A stretch of 64,000 nt of DNA from an uncultured Bacteriovoracaceae bacterium (GCA_950054155.1 CATLOT010000001.1:62001-126000), one strand, 5' to 3'. Shown: positions 16,367 to 25,122, counted from the stretch's first letter. The notes: generated by a model not told the origin, from the letters alone. Made by a program: numbers and translations.

Positions 16367-17445
16367 TACTTGTGTCCTCCTACAACGAACGCTTTCGCGT
16401 GGTAATTTGCGGGCATAATATTTGCTCTTACTTTAATATTAAAAACTTTATCTTTTGGAAACTTATCCTTTTCAATCAAGGCGATACCAATTCCTTTGGA
16501 CAAGGTTACAGACATTGTTCCAGAGGTGATTTTTCCAATAACTTCATTTTGCTCATTGAGTACTTCGTAGCCTTCACGGGGAATTCCCTTGTCCAGGCTC
16601 AGTTTTGCAAGACGATAGTTGGGTTTATATTCGCTGAGAGTATTTTTGCCGATAAAGTCACCCTTATCAAGTTTGACTGTCCACTTAAGACCAGCGTCAA
16701 GAGGAGTGATGGTATCATTGAGCTCATGTCCATAGAGAGGATAGGCAACTTCCAGTCTGAGAACGTCCCTTGAGGCGAGACCGCAGGGGGTTACTCCTGC
16801 ACTTAAAAGCTGTGACCAAAGAGTTTTAATATCTTCATGGCCTCCAAAAACTTCAAAGCCATCTTCACCCGTGTAGCCTGTGCGAGCAAGAATGAATGAG
16901 CCTTTGGGCGATGTGATACGTCGAGCACTATAATAACTAAAATCTTGGTCTGGGAATATTTCGAGTTCTTTTAAAATACTCTCGCTCTTTGGGCCTTGAA
17001 GGGCGAGGAGGCTGTAATCATTGGACTCGTTTACAAGAGTGCAATCAAACTTTTCAACATGTGAGTTGATCCAGTTCCAGTCCTTTTCAATGTTAGCTGC
17101 ATTAACGCAAATAAGGATCTCCTCTTCAGAGAGCTTATAAGCAATAAGGTCATCAATTACAGTGCCATCCTCTCTACAAAGAGGTGAATAAACAGCTTTT
17201 CCAATGTCGGCACCTATGAAGTCATTTGGAATGAGGTAATCGACAAATTGAATAGCCTCTTTTCCACGAACAAAGAATTCTCCCATATGGCTAACATCAA
17301 AAACACCTGCACTGGAGCGAACGGCTAAGCTCTCCTCTTTTACTGAACTGTACTGAAGTGGCATGTCAAAACCTGCAAAAGGCGCCATTTTAGCTTTGAG
17401 TTCAAGGTGTTCTTGATGAAGTGATGTTTTCTTTATTTCAGACAT
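16366..17445 (-). CDS. gcvT: Aminomethyltransferase (glycine cleavage T protein)
   Basis: GcvT transfers the methylene group from the H-protein arm to tetrahydrofolate and releases ammonia. The 359-residue product starts MSEIKKTSLHQEHLELKAKMAPFAGFDMPLQY and has the family signatures RSSAGVFDVSHMGEF (folate site), LALQGPKS, ARTGYTGEDGFE and CGLASRDVLRLEVAYPLYGHEL. A longer frame exists, but ATG at 17445 has GGAG seven bases upstream and gives the family start. It overlaps folD by 8 bases. FolD next oxidises the 5,10-methylene-THF made here, so the order is metabolically coherent. Confidence 0.96.
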   Translation of the reverse strand: MSEIKKTSLHQEHLELKAKMAPFAGFDMPLQYSSVKEESLAVRSSAGVFDVSHMGEFFVRGKEAIQFVDYLIPNDFIGADIGKAVYSPLCREDGTVIDDLIAYKLSEEEILICVNAANIEKDWNWINSHVEKFDCTLVNESNDYSLLALQGPKSESILKELEIFPDQDFSYYSARRITSPKGSFILARTGYTGEDGFEVFGGHEDIKTLWSQLLSAGVTPCGLASRDVLRLEVAYPLYGHELNDTITPLDAGLKWTVKLDKGDFIGKNTLSEYKPNYRLAKLSLDKGIPREGYEVLNEQNEVIGKITSGTMSVTLSKGIGIALIEKDKFPKDKVFNIKVRANIMPANYHAKAFVVGGHK

Positions 17446-18313
17446 GGGAGTTCTCCATTTGTATTTTTGTTGCCTGGATAAGATTTTCTCCAAGGCTTAA
17501 AATTGTCATTTTTCCCACACCCCCTGGAACTGGAGTGAGGAGTGCGCAATGGTCTTCAACTGATGCTTGATCAATATCTCCGCAGAGTTTACCGGATTCA
17601 TCATGATTGATGCCCACATCAATTAAAATCTGATTCTTATCTTTATTGAGGAAGCTGTTATCTAAGAAACGTGCTTTGCCAATTGCAGCCACTATAATGT
17701 CGGCATTTTGGCAAACCTCTTTTAGGTTCTCTGTTCGCGAGTGGCAAAGTGTCACAGTGGCATTGTGATTCGTCATCAAAAGAGTCAAAGGCTTACCTAC
17801 AATTAGACTTCTCCCTATGATCGCCACTTTCTTCCCTTCAAGTGTCACATTATGTTCTTGAAGCATTGTGATGACCCCTTTTGGGGTGCAGGGGAGAAGC
17901 GAGTTGTCACCTTTGTCTCCACTGAGAAGAGAATAGAGGTTGTGAGCATGAAAGCCATCAACATCCTTTTCTGGAGGGACAAGTTGACCAACATCAATAT
18001 GACTTAAGTGAGAGGGTAGGGGGAGTTGGACAAAGAGGCCATTATTCTTTGGATTCGATCCATGGCCCTTTAAAATCTCGAGAAAGTCCTTCTCGCTTAT
18101 ATCCTCTGGCAATTTGTGAATGTCACAAGTCGCTCCCATATTCTCCATAAATTTCTTTTTATTTCTCGTGTAAATAACACTAGGAGGATGCTCTCCAACG
18201 AGAATAACTTGAAGGTGAGGGGTTAATCCCTTTTCCTTGAGTTGAGTACACTCGTAAGTTAAATCCTTAACAATTCGTTGGGAGATTGGTGCGGCCTTGA
18301 GAAGTGTTGCCAT
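17438..18313 (-). CDS. folD: Methylenetetrahydrofolate dehydrogenase/cyclohydrolase
   Basis: FolD interconverts 5,10-methylene-, methenyl- and 10-formyl-THF with NADP. The 291-residue product shows the catalytic Tyr/Lys region (VIYTRNKKKFMENMGA), VQLPLPSHLSH, the P-P-E-K-D-V-D-G-F-H segment, TPKGVITMLQEHN and the nucleotide motif GRSLIVGKPLTLLM. The C-terminal signature TPVPGGVGKMTI is also present. Length and order are standard. First gene of folD-gcvT-gcvH. Confidence 0.97.
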   Translation of the reverse strand: MATLLKAAPISQRIVKDLTYECTQLKEKGLTPHLQVILVGEHPPSVIYTRNKKKFMENMGATCDIHKLPEDISEKDFLEILKGHGSNPKNNGLFVQLPLPSHLSHIDVGQLVPPEKDVDGFHAHNLYSLLSGDKGDNSLLPCTPKGVITMLQEHNVTLEGKKVAIIGRSLIVGKPLTLLMTNHNATVTLCHSRTENLKEVCQNADIIVAAIGKARFLDNSFLNKDKNQILIDVGINHDESGKLCGDIDQASVEDHCALLTPVPGGVGKMTILSLGENLIQATKIQMENSHV

Positions 18314-18331
18314 TCTTTGGGTCCTTTGATT

Positions 18332-18360
18332 TATAGAATGTCCGTATAATAGATTATCAA
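18332..18360 (-). promoter_or_regulatory. Candidate promoter for folD-gcvT-gcvH
   Basis: On the minus strand TTGATA (18355-18360), 17 bases, TCTATA (18332-18337). A plus-strand TATAAT at 18345-18350 overlaps it and may serve the divergent small membrane gene, although no good minus-35 box accompanies that one. Confidence 0.3.
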
Positions 18361-18402
18361 TTGCCTTTAGACCATATGGCTTTTGAGAGAATGGGAGACG
18401 CT

Positions 18403-18582
18403 GTGCTTTTTTATATTGGATTTGGTTTGCAATTGATTGGCTTTGCTAGTGTTGGCCTGTGTCTTTTTTCGGGTATGAATAAGGGTGATTATGGTCAACT
18501 AGAGCTCATTCAACTCGTAGGCGGAGCGCTGCTCTTTTACGGCGGTCACTTTGTAAAAGTTAAAGGTGGCGGTGAGTCTTAA
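18403..18582 (+). CDS. Small two-helix membrane protein
   Basis: A 59-residue hydrophobic protein with two predicted membrane helices (about residues 2-22 and 36-50), separated by a short polar loop and ending in a basic Gly tail. GTG at 18403 is chosen because GGGAG lies five bases upstream. In-frame ATGs at 18376 and 18391 have no properly spaced SD. It is 40 bases upstream of ruvC. The family is not recognised, but small membrane proteins of this size next to ruvC may simply be hitch-hikers. Confidence 0.6.
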   Translation: MLFYIGFGLQLIGFASVGLCLFSGMNKGDYGQLELIQLVGGALLFYGGHFVKVKGGGES

Positions 18583-18622
18583 TTTATTCGACTAAGGTTC
18601 CTGATTAGGGCTAGAATGGATT

Positions 18623-19180
18623 ATGCTCTTTTTAGGAATAGATCCCGGTTCACGTAAGGCAGGTTTTGGCCTCATCGAAAAAAAGGGAAGAAGTTTTAAA
18701 TACTTAGAATCAGGATGTTTGTCATATGACAAAGTTCCCACCTTCATTGACCGATTGGGCTTAATCCATCAATCCTGTTTAGAGCTAATAGAAAAGTATA
18801 ATCCAGACGAAGTCGCTATCGAGTCGCTTATCTACGTCAAGTCTATTCCAAGCCTGGCTAAGCTTGCTCAAGCACGAGGGGCTATGATTTCGGCTTTTAT
18901 GGCGACCCATCAGGGTAAAGTATTTGAGTATTCACCTAACCTTGTTAAAAGTACTGTGACGGGTCATGGTCATTCAAATAAAGAGGGAGTTGATAAGAGC
19001 TTGAAGATGCTCCTTGGCTCACAGCTTGAGTTTAAAACTCATGATGAGTCGGACGCTCTAGCAATCGCGTTATGTCATGGCCTGATGAGGGGAACCCCTC
19101 TCACTAAAAAAGGGCATGCCAAAGGAAAGCGTTCGGGTCAAAGTCTAAAGCAAGCGTTTAAGCATTTGGAGAATTCATGA
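18623..19180 (+). CDS. ruvC: Holliday junction resolvase RuvC
   Basis: RuvC cuts four-way junctions processed by RuvAB. The 185-residue product has the RNase H-like fold with acidic catalytic residues Asp7 (FLGIDPGS), Glu67 (VAIESLIY) and a C-terminal H-D-E-S-D-A-L-A-I-A motif. The Q-A-R-G region (LAQARGAMISAF) is present. A basic C-terminal tail of about 25 residues is longer than in E. coli. Stop and ruvA start overlap as ATGA. Confidence 0.97.
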   Translation: MLFLGIDPGSRKAGFGLIEKKGRSFKYLESGCLSYDKVPTFIDRLGLIHQSCLELIEKYNPDEVAIESLIYVKSIPSLAKLAQARGAMISAFMATHQGKVFEYSPNLVKSTVTGHGHSNKEGVDKSLKMLLGSQLEFKTHDESDALAIALCHGLMRGTPLTKKGHAKGKRSGQSLKQAFKHLENS

Positions 19181-19821
19181 TTGGTTACTTAACAGGTGAA
19201 GTTTTATTTAGTGATGGTAAAGAAGTTGTTCTTAAAACGAAGGACGGGGTTGGGTATCAAGTTTATCTTCAAACTCTGTTAGTAGAGGGGACTGAAGCAG
19301 AGCTTTTCATCGCTCATGTCTTTAGGGATGCGGGACAGGAATTATTTGGTTTTACAACATTAAGAGATAAGAAACTTTTTGAGCTTCTTACTTCGGTGAA
19401 AGGTGTTGGTCCAAAGTCTGCCTATAGCCTTATTTCTTCACTTGGATCGGAGACAGTGATTCAAGCCATTCAACTTGAAAATAAAAAGACTCTAAGTAAA
19501 GCACCAGGTGTTGGTGCAAAAGCAGCAGCTCAAATCTGTTTGGATCTTGGAAATAAAATTCAAAATGTTTTGATATACAAAGGTAACAAAGAGGGAGACT
19601 TCCTCTCGGCTACAGAAGTAAGAGAGAATATAGGCGAAGCAAGTAACCTCTCTATGTTTAGTAGTGTTCACGCGACGCCAATCCTTGAGGAAGCACTCAT
19701 GGCCTGTAAGGAGCTTGGATTTAAGGAGGATCTCATACTTGCGAAAGCCCAGAAGATTCTCAACGAAAACGATATTCAAAGACCCGAGCAGCTTGTTCAC
19801 CTAGTTTTAAAAGAGGTTTAA
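19177..19821 (+). CDS. ruvA: Holliday junction helicase subunit RuvA
   Basis: RuvA binds the junction as a tetramer and loads RuvB. The 214-residue product has the OB-fold start (MIGYLTGEVLF), the helix-hairpin-helix LLTSVKGVGPKSAYSLISSLG and a second HhH, LSKAPGVGAKAAAQICLDL. The C-terminal domain III that contacts RuvB follows an acidic linker. Four-base overlap with ruvC, three-base gap to ruvB. Confidence 0.97.
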   Translation: MIGYLTGEVLFSDGKEVVLKTKDGVGYQVYLQTLLVEGTEAELFIAHVFRDAGQELFGFTTLRDKKLFELLTSVKGVGPKSAYSLISSLGSETVIQAIQLENKKTLSKAPGVGAKAAAQICLDLGNKIQNVLIYKGNKEGDFLSATEVRENIGEASNLSMFSSVHATPILEEALMACKELGFKEDLILAKAQKILNENDIQRPEQLVHLVLKEV

Positions 19822-19824
19822 TCC

Positions 19825-20817
19825 ATGGAAATGAATCGCTTCCTCTCGTCAGGTTCCGCAAATCAAGAAAGCCAATATGAAAGTCGTCTAAGACCACAGG
19901 GCTTCTCAGAGTATATTGGGCAGGAGAAAGTCGTTCAAAATATTAAGGTCATGGTGGAGTCGGCTAATATTAGAAAGCAGGCTATGGATCACTGTCTGCT
20001 CTCAGGTCCTCCAGGTCTGGGGAAAACTTCACTTGCTATGCTCATCGCTCAAGGTCTTGGAAGCGAGCTTCATCTCATCAGTGGGCCAGCTATTGAAAAG
20101 AAGGGTGATCTTGCAGCTATTCTAACGAACCTTCAGCCAAGAGATGTCCTCTTTATCGATGAGATTCACAGAATGCATATTTCAGTTGAGGAGATCCTCT
20201 ACTCGGCAATGGAAGACTATCGCCTTGATATTGTTCTTGGAGAGGGGCCAAGTGCGCGAACCATGCAAATTGAAGTCGCTCCTTTTGCTCTTGTTGGGGC
20301 GACAACTAAATCAGGACTTCTCTCAAATCCACTAAGAACACGCTTCATGGGTAACCTTCACTTTGATTACTATCAGGTTGAGGAGCTCGCTCAGATTGTG
20401 AAAAATAATGCTGTTAAGCTCGACATCTCAATAGATGAGGAGGCAGAGACTCTTATTGCGAAATGTTCGCGAGGCACCCCAAGAATTGCTAATAGGGTCT
20501 TGAGGAGAGTTCGCGATTTTGCTCTTGTTGAGGGAGTTGAAACCATTTGTAAAAGTCAGGTGCTAAAGTCACTAGACCTCATGGAAATTGATGATTGTGG
20601 TCTGGACAGAATGGACCGAAAGATTCTTCAGGTAATGGAGGAATATTATGGTGGTGGTCCTGTCGGTATCGAAGCGCTCTGTGCGACCTTAGGTGAAGAG
20701 CGCTCCACGATTGAAGATGTGTTTGAGCCTTACTTGTTAAAGGAAGGCTTTATTACGAGATCTCCACGTGGTCGAGAGTTAAGCGACAAGGGAAGAGAGC
20801 ATCTTCAAAAGTCATAA
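19825..20817 (+). CDS. ruvB: Holliday junction branch-migration ATPase RuvB
   Basis: RuvB is the AAA+ motor of branch migration. The 330-residue product contains RPQGFSEYIGQEKV, Walker A GPPGLGKTSL, Walker B DVLFIDEIHRM, sensor region GATTKSGLLSNPLRTRF and the arginine-rich sensor 2 GTPRIANRVLRRVRDFA. The C-terminal winged helix (EEYYGGGPVGIEALCATLGEERSTIEDVFEPYLLKEGFI) is complete. The T-T-K/R-x-G-x-L motif confirms RuvB rather than another clamp-loader ATPase. Confidence 0.98.
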   Translation: MEMNRFLSSGSANQESQYESRLRPQGFSEYIGQEKVVQNIKVMVESANIRKQAMDHCLLSGPPGLGKTSLAMLIAQGLGSELHLISGPAIEKKGDLAAILTNLQPRDVLFIDEIHRMHISVEEILYSAMEDYRLDIVLGEGPSARTMQIEVAPFALVGATTKSGLLSNPLRTRFMGNLHFDYYQVEELAQIVKNNAVKLDISIDEEAETLIAKCSRGTPRIANRVLRRVRDFALVEGVETICKSQVLKSLDLMEIDDCGLDRMDRKILQVMEEYYGGGPVGIEALCATLGEERSTIEDVFEPYLLKEGFITRSPRGRELSDKGREHLQKS

Positions 20818-20821
20818 GCCA

Positions 20822-21298
20822 TTAGGGTTTATCTATAATCGCCATCGTTAGCTTGCTAGTACAAACGAGCTTGCCTTGTTCGTTGGTAATCTCAATATCC
20901 CAAACTTGAGTTTTTGAACCAATATGTTGGGCGACCGCCTTGCCTGTAACCCTTGTTCCATTTAAGCCTGGTCTAATATGACTCGCTGTAATTGATAATC
21001 CAACGGCGACTGACTTTTGCGGATCAATCACCATATTAGCTGCAATTGAACCAAGGCTCTCTGCCAACACACAGCTTGCTCCTCCATGAAGAATACGAGC
21101 TGGTTGAACCGTTCTTTCATCAACAGGCATTGTGCCAACTAAAAAGTTAGGCCCTTTCTCCGTAACCACAATATCGACGTGCTCAACCAATGTTCCCTTG
21201 CCTCGGGCATTAATTGTTTCAAGATCGTAACTGTCACTGAACCAAATAGATTTATCGCTCAAGGTAAACTCCTCTTTAAAATCCTTAATCAAATTCAT
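20822..21298 (-). CDS. Hotdog-fold acyl-CoA thioesterase (PaaI/YdiI type)
   Basis: Hydrolyses an acyl- or aroyl-CoA; the natural substrate is unknown. The 158-residue product has the hotdog core ARILHGGASCVLAESLGSIAANM, where HGG and the catalytic Glu in L-A-E-S match the YdiI/MenI/EntH branch. VGLSITASHIRPGLNGTRVTGKAVAQHIGSKTQVWDIEI forms the beta-sheet. It could therefore be a 1,4-dihydroxy-2-naphthoyl-CoA thioesterase of menaquinone synthesis, but no men gene is near to support this. It is transcribed towards ruvB with only 4 bases between the stops. Confidence 0.88.
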   Translation of the reverse strand: MNLIKDFKEEFTLSDKSIWFSDSYDLETINARGKGTLVEHVDIVVTEKGPNFLVGTMPVDERTVQPARILHGGASCVLAESLGSIAANMVIDPQKSVAVGLSITASHIRPGLNGTRVTGKAVAQHIGSKTQVWDIEITNEQGKLVCTSKLTMAIIDKP

Positions 21299-21611
21299 AG
21301 CTTAGAAGAGCTATCAGTATAGGTGAAGCCCCTAAATAGTAGGCAGTTTTTAAATTAACTAATGGTTATTTTCTTATGAAATAAGCGAGAAGTGCTTGAA
21401 ATTGATACAATTTACAAGTTTAGGGATCTCTTAAGGCCAAATCACTTAGAATCTGTTAAAAGGTAGGACTTTGTATGATGCAGGTTGGGAAGATAATTTT
21501 GCCCACAGGAATCCAGAGTGATTCTATAGTCTATAATATTATTGTGTGTTGCCAAAATTCGTCTAAGAACTGTATCATTATTAACTGATTGAAATAATTA
21601 AGGTTAAGAAT
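21299..21611 (+). promoter_or_regulatory. lpxC upstream region (313 bases)
   Basis: AT-rich divergent spacer between the thioesterase gene and lpxC. It contains an extended minus-10 TGATACAAT (21403-21411, plus strand), a second TATAAT at 21532-21537 without a clear minus-35, and a 37-codon ORF with a good SD (21475-21588). No inverted repeat of note was found. Confidence 0.4.
21475..21588 (+). CDS. Possible leader peptide upstream of lpxC
   Basis: A 37-codon ORF begins with two consecutive ATGs and has AGGTAGGA six bases upstream, the best SD in the region. It ends 23 bases before the lpxC ATG. The peptide is Ile/Cys/Asn rich (…YNIIVCCQNSSKNCIII…) and not similar to anything I know. Placement behind an extended minus-10 makes a translated leader possible, but chance ORFs of this size are common. 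Confidence 0.3.
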   Translation: MMQVGKIILPTGIQSDSIVYNIIVCCQNSSKNCIIIN

Positions 21612-22532
21612 ATGTTGTATCAAAGGACCATTGCGAAAAAGGTAGAAGTTACTGGTATCGGGATTCACTCCGGTAAAAAGGTGACTTTGACGCTTCACCC
21701 AGCTGAGGCTGACTTTGGTATTCAGTTTAAAAGAACTGACCTTCCTAATGCAGAAGCCCTTAAGGCAACAGCACAAACTGTTGGTGCAACTGAAAATAAC
21801 ACGACGATTGGCGCAGGCGTAAACGCTGTTCACACGGTTGAGCATCTCCTTTCTGTATTTTATGGATTAGGGATTAATAACGTTTACTGCGAAATTGATG
21901 GCCCTGAGGTTCCTATTATGGATGGTTCTGGTGCCTCTTTTGTTTTTCTCCTCAAAGAAATTGGAATTACGACTCTTAATAAATCAAAAGAGTTCCTCGT
22001 TGTTCTAGAGCCAGTCAAGGTTGAGGTTGGCGATAAGTGGGCGATGATCGAGCCTTCATCAAAGCTTGTCATCGATTCAACAATTGTTTTTACTCATCCA
22101 ATCATTAAGACTCAGAAGAAATCTTTTGAGTTCTCTTGTGAGAACTACATTAGTGAGATCTCAAGAGCCCGTACTTTCGGTATGTTGAGGGATGTCGATA
22201 TGCTTAAGAGAAAGGGCCTTGCAAAAGGGGGATCTCTCGACAATGCTATCGTTCTTGATGATTTCAAAGTTATTAATGCCGATGGTCTTCGCTTTGGCGA
22301 TGAGTTCATCCGTCATAAGATTCTTGATACTATTGGGGATATTAGTCTTCTTGGCTATGAGATCGCCGGAAAAATTACGACCTTTAAGTCTGGTCATAAT
22401 CTTCATAACCTTCTTTGCCGTAAGCTTCTTGAAACTCCAAGTGCTTATCAAATCGTTTCGGCAAGCTCGCTTCAAAAAGAAGCGATTGAAGCTTTTGAGC
22501 TCCCGCGTGCCTTGGCACCGAGCTTTCACTAG
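21612..22532 (+). CDS. lpxC: UDP-3-O-acyl-N-acetylglucosamine deacetylase
   Basis: LpxC performs the committed, zinc-dependent step of lipid A synthesis. The 306-residue product has the zinc ligand motif VHTVEHLLS (His78) and the second zinc site RHKILDTIGDISLLG (His and Asp). Other family segments are TGIGIHSGKKVTLTLHPA, IMDGSGASF and ARTFGMLRD. Length is standard. The gene stands alone rather than in the mra/fts or lpx-fab clusters. Its presence means the organism makes lipid A. Confidence 0.97.
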   Translation: MLYQRTIAKKVEVTGIGIHSGKKVTLTLHPAEADFGIQFKRTDLPNAEALKATAQTVGATENNTTIGAGVNAVHTVEHLLSVFYGLGINNVYCEIDGPEVPIMDGSGASFVFLLKEIGITTLNKSKEFLVVLEPVKVEVGDKWAMIEPSSKLVIDSTIVFTHPIIKTQKKSFEFSCENYISEISRARTFGMLRDVDMLKRKGLAKGGSLDNAIVLDDFKVINADGLRFGDEFIRHKILDTIGDISLLGYEIAGKITTFKSGHNLHNLLCRKLLETPSAYQIVSASSLQKEAIEAFELPRALAPSFH

Positions 22533-22567
22533 TCTCAATTAAAGGTTTTCCACACCGAAGAAATTCA

Positions 22568-22600
22568 TATAATAAGAAGTGATCTAAGGGTTTAGATCAC
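22568..22600 (+). promoter_or_regulatory. proS promoter with operator-like palindrome
   Basis: A consensus TATAAT (22568-22573) is followed by a perfect 9-bp inverted repeat, GTGATCTAA (22579-22587) and TTAGATCAC (22592-22600), with a 4-base spacer. The repeat would cover the transcription start. The T-tract expected of a terminator is absent, so an operator or a 5' UTR stem is more likely. The minus-35 (TTTTCC, 16 bases upstream) is weak. Confidence 0.5.
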
Positions 22601-22622
22601 AATTCTTAATTAAGGACAGTTC

Positions 22623-24347
22623 ATGAAGCTTTCAAAATCCGTTTGGCAAACATACAAAGAAGTTCCTGCAGAGGCGGAAATTCCAAGTCATCAACTCATG
22701 GTCAGGGCCGGCCTTATTCATAAACTTGGATCGGGTCTTTATTCCTATATGCCTTTTGCGATGAAGGTAATTAAGAAAATTGAGGGGATCATCCGCGAAG
22801 AGCTCGACGCTATTGATTCACAAGAAGTGCAAATGACGGTCGTTACTCCAAGCGAGCTTTGGAAGGAGTCAGGTCGCTGGGATAAGATGGGTGATGAAAT
22901 GCTTCGCTGTACAGATAAAGGCGAACGAGAGATTTGTTTAAGCCCTACAAACGAAGAGGCCATCACCGATATTTTCAGAAAGTCAGTGAAGTCCTACAAG
23001 AGCTTGCCGACTTCTTTGTACCAAATAAATACTAAATTTAGAGATGAGCTAAGACCTCGCTTTGGTCTTATGCGCGCTCGTGAGTTTACGATGAAGGATG
23101 CCTATAGCTTTCATATGGATAAGGAATGTCTGGATAAAGGTTACGCTGAGTTTAAGGGTGCCTATGAAAGAATCTTTACGAGAATGGGGCTTAAATTTTC
23201 AGCAGTCGAAGCAGACGCTGGAAATATGGGCTCAGGAGATTCTCAAACTCATGAGTTCCAAGTTATTGCAGATACCGGTGAAGACACCATTATTTATAGT
23301 GAAGCAGGGTCCTATGCAGCCAATGTTGAGAAGGCGCAGACCATTAGAAAAGGTCTTGAGTTTGACCTGACTGGTGGAGAGTTAAAAGAGGTTCACACAC
23401 CAAAAATGGCTACGATTGCCGATGTTTGTGAATTCTTAAAAAAGCCACAACACCAATCAATTAAGTCATTGGTCTATACAATTACGAAAGAAGATAAAAG
23501 TGAAGAGGTACTTCTCCAAGTTCTTGGGGATGATGAGCTTAATCCTTTAAAGCTTAAAAATGCCCTCGGTGCAGAAGAAGTAGCACCTGCGCTAGAGCAT
23601 AAATTAAAGGAACTTGGTCTCCCCAAAGGCTTTATCGGTGCAGTTAATGCACCAAAAGGTATGAGGATTATCTTTGATAAGGCCATTAGTCTTGATGCCT
23701 TTTACGCTACAGGTGCCATGAAAGAGGATTATCATTTTGAGAATTTCAATCCTAAGAGAGACACTAGTGAATATGAGGTTTTAGACCTAAGGATGGCAAA
23801 GAAAGGTGACTTTACCGAAGATGGCCAGTTCGAAGTCGATGAAAAACGTGGTGTCGAAGTTGGTCATATTTTTCAACTTGGCGATAAATACACTCAATCA
23901 ATGAATGTAAATATTCTTGATCAAAATGGGAAAACCAAGAATCCTCTCATGGGCTGCTACGGAATTGGAGTCACTAGAGTAATGGCCGCAGCAATTGAGC
24001 AAAACCATGATGAAAACGGCATCATTTGGCCAAAAGCATTGGCTCCTTTTGATATTTATTTTGCTCTTATCGGAAAGAGTGAAGAGATTAAGGAAACGGC
24101 AACTGCTATCTATGAAGAGATGAAGTCAGAAGGTTTAGAGGTTTTGTTTGATGACAGAAAAGCAGGACCAGGCTTCAAATTTAAGGATTCAGACCTCCTT
24201 GGTCTTCCCCTTAGAGTAGTCCTTGGAGAAAGGGACTTCAAAGAAAGTGGAAACTTGGAAGTTGTCGACAGACGTACGAATGAAAAAACTTTCGTAAAGA
24301 AAGAAGAGCTTATCGCAAAACTAAAAGAGCAGCTCAGTAACTTATAG
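22623..24347 (+). CDS. proS: Prolyl-tRNA synthetase (bacterial type)
   Basis: Charges tRNA-Pro in the cytoplasm. The 574-residue class II enzyme has motif 1 (LGSGLYSYMPFAMKVIKKIEGIIREELDAI), motif 2 (FRDELRPRFGLMRAREFTMKDAYSFH) and motif 3 (GCYGIGVTRVMAAAIEQNHDENGIIWP). Between motifs 2 and 3, about residues 225-405, lies the INS editing domain (CEFLKKPQHQSIKSLVY... with ATGAMKEDYHF) that removes Ala-tRNA-Pro, so this is the editing, type I form. The C-terminal anticodon domain is complete. Confidence 0.97.
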   Translation: MKLSKSVWQTYKEVPAEAEIPSHQLMVRAGLIHKLGSGLYSYMPFAMKVIKKIEGIIREELDAIDSQEVQMTVVTPSELWKESGRWDKMGDEMLRCTDKGEREICLSPTNEEAITDIFRKSVKSYKSLPTSLYQINTKFRDELRPRFGLMRAREFTMKDAYSFHMDKECLDKGYAEFKGAYERIFTRMGLKFSAVEADAGNMGSGDSQTHEFQVIADTGEDTIIYSEAGSYAANVEKAQTIRKGLEFDLTGGELKEVHTPKMATIADVCEFLKKPQHQSIKSLVYTITKEDKSEEVLLQVLGDDELNPLKLKNALGAEEVAPALEHKLKELGLPKGFIGAVNAPKGMRIIFDKAISLDAFYATGAMKEDYHFENFNPKRDTSEYEVLDLRMAKKGDFTEDGQFEVDEKRGVEVGHIFQLGDKYTQSMNVNILDQNGKTKNPLMGCYGIGVTRVMAAAIEQNHDENGIIWPKALAPFDIYFALIGKSEEIKETATAIYEEMKSEGLEVLFDDRKAGPGFKFKDSDLLGLPLRVVLGERDFKESGNLEVVDRRTNEKTFVKKEELIAKLKEQLSNL

Positions 24348-24354
24348 GAAGGCT

Positions 24355-25116
24355 ATGAAAGACCTCATTTTTGGAATTCACTCAATTGCTGAAGCAATAA
24401 ACAACCCTGCCAGAGGGGGTCTTGAGCTCTTTTGTACGGAAGATGGAAAGAAGGACTTAATAAAACTTCACTTTAAAGGAAGTAAGATTCCTGAACGATG
24501 CAAAGTAAGAGTTCTCTCTAATCACCAATTAAAGGAAGAAGGAAAGTTTGCCTTAAGGGACTCTGGTGCGAAGGAGCAAAGAGTACCTTCACAACTATTC
24601 CTAAGGGCAGACAGTCTTCCTCATAAAAGTATCGCTGATATCTATAACGATCTTGAAAGTGGAAAAGCGTTAAAAATATTAGCACTAGATCAAGTTACAG
24701 ATGTTCATAATTTAGGAGCGATCTTAAGAACGACTGCTTTTTACGGAGTTGATTACGTTATTACTTCTAAGAAGAATCAGGATAATTATCCTCCGGGGTT
24801 TTTTCGAATAGCTTCTGGGGCCACAGAGCATGTCCCCATGGTTTCAGCATCGAGTTTAGGAAAGGCCATTACAAAGCTATCTGAAAAAGGTGTTTACTGT
24901 TTTGGTTTAGCTGAAGAAGCAACTCAAGAAAACCCAGAGAAATCAAAGGCTAAATCAATATGTATGGTGATGGGTGCGGAGGAAACAGGATTAAGTCATG
25001 CCACTCGCCGAGTGCTTGAAGAATTCGTCGCTTTACCGGCCCGCGGTCAAATAAAAAGTCTTAACGTTTCGGTCGCTGCAGCCCTTGCGATAGAAAAATT
25101 TATGTTTCTTTGTTAA
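24355..25116 (+). CDS. rlmB: SpoU-family rRNA 2'-O-methyltransferase (RlmB-like)
   Basis: Transfers a methyl group from SAM to a ribose 2'-OH; in E. coli RlmB modifies G2251 of 23S rRNA. The 253-residue product starts FGIHSIAEAI like RlmB/TrmH and has SpoU motifs 1-3: LALDQVTDVHNLGAILRT, MVMGAEETGLS and LPARGQIKSLNVSVAAALAIE. These form the trefoil knot SAM site. The N-terminal domain (about 95 residues) is more divergent than in E. coli RlmB, so another SpoU target cannot be excluded. Seven bases after proS, hence cotranscribed. Confidence 0.82.
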   Translation: MKDLIFGIHSIAEAINNPARGGLELFCTEDGKKDLIKLHFKGSKIPERCKVRVLSNHQLKEEGKFALRDSGAKEQRVPSQLFLRADSLPHKSIADIYNDLESGKALKILALDQVTDVHNLGAILRTTAFYGVDYVITSKKNQDNYPPGFFRIASGATEHVPMVSASSLGKAITKLSEKGVYCFGLAEEATQENPEKSKAKSICMVMGAEETGLSHATRRVLEEFVALPARGQIKSLNVSVAAALAIEKFMFLC

Positions 25117-25122
25117 AAAGCC

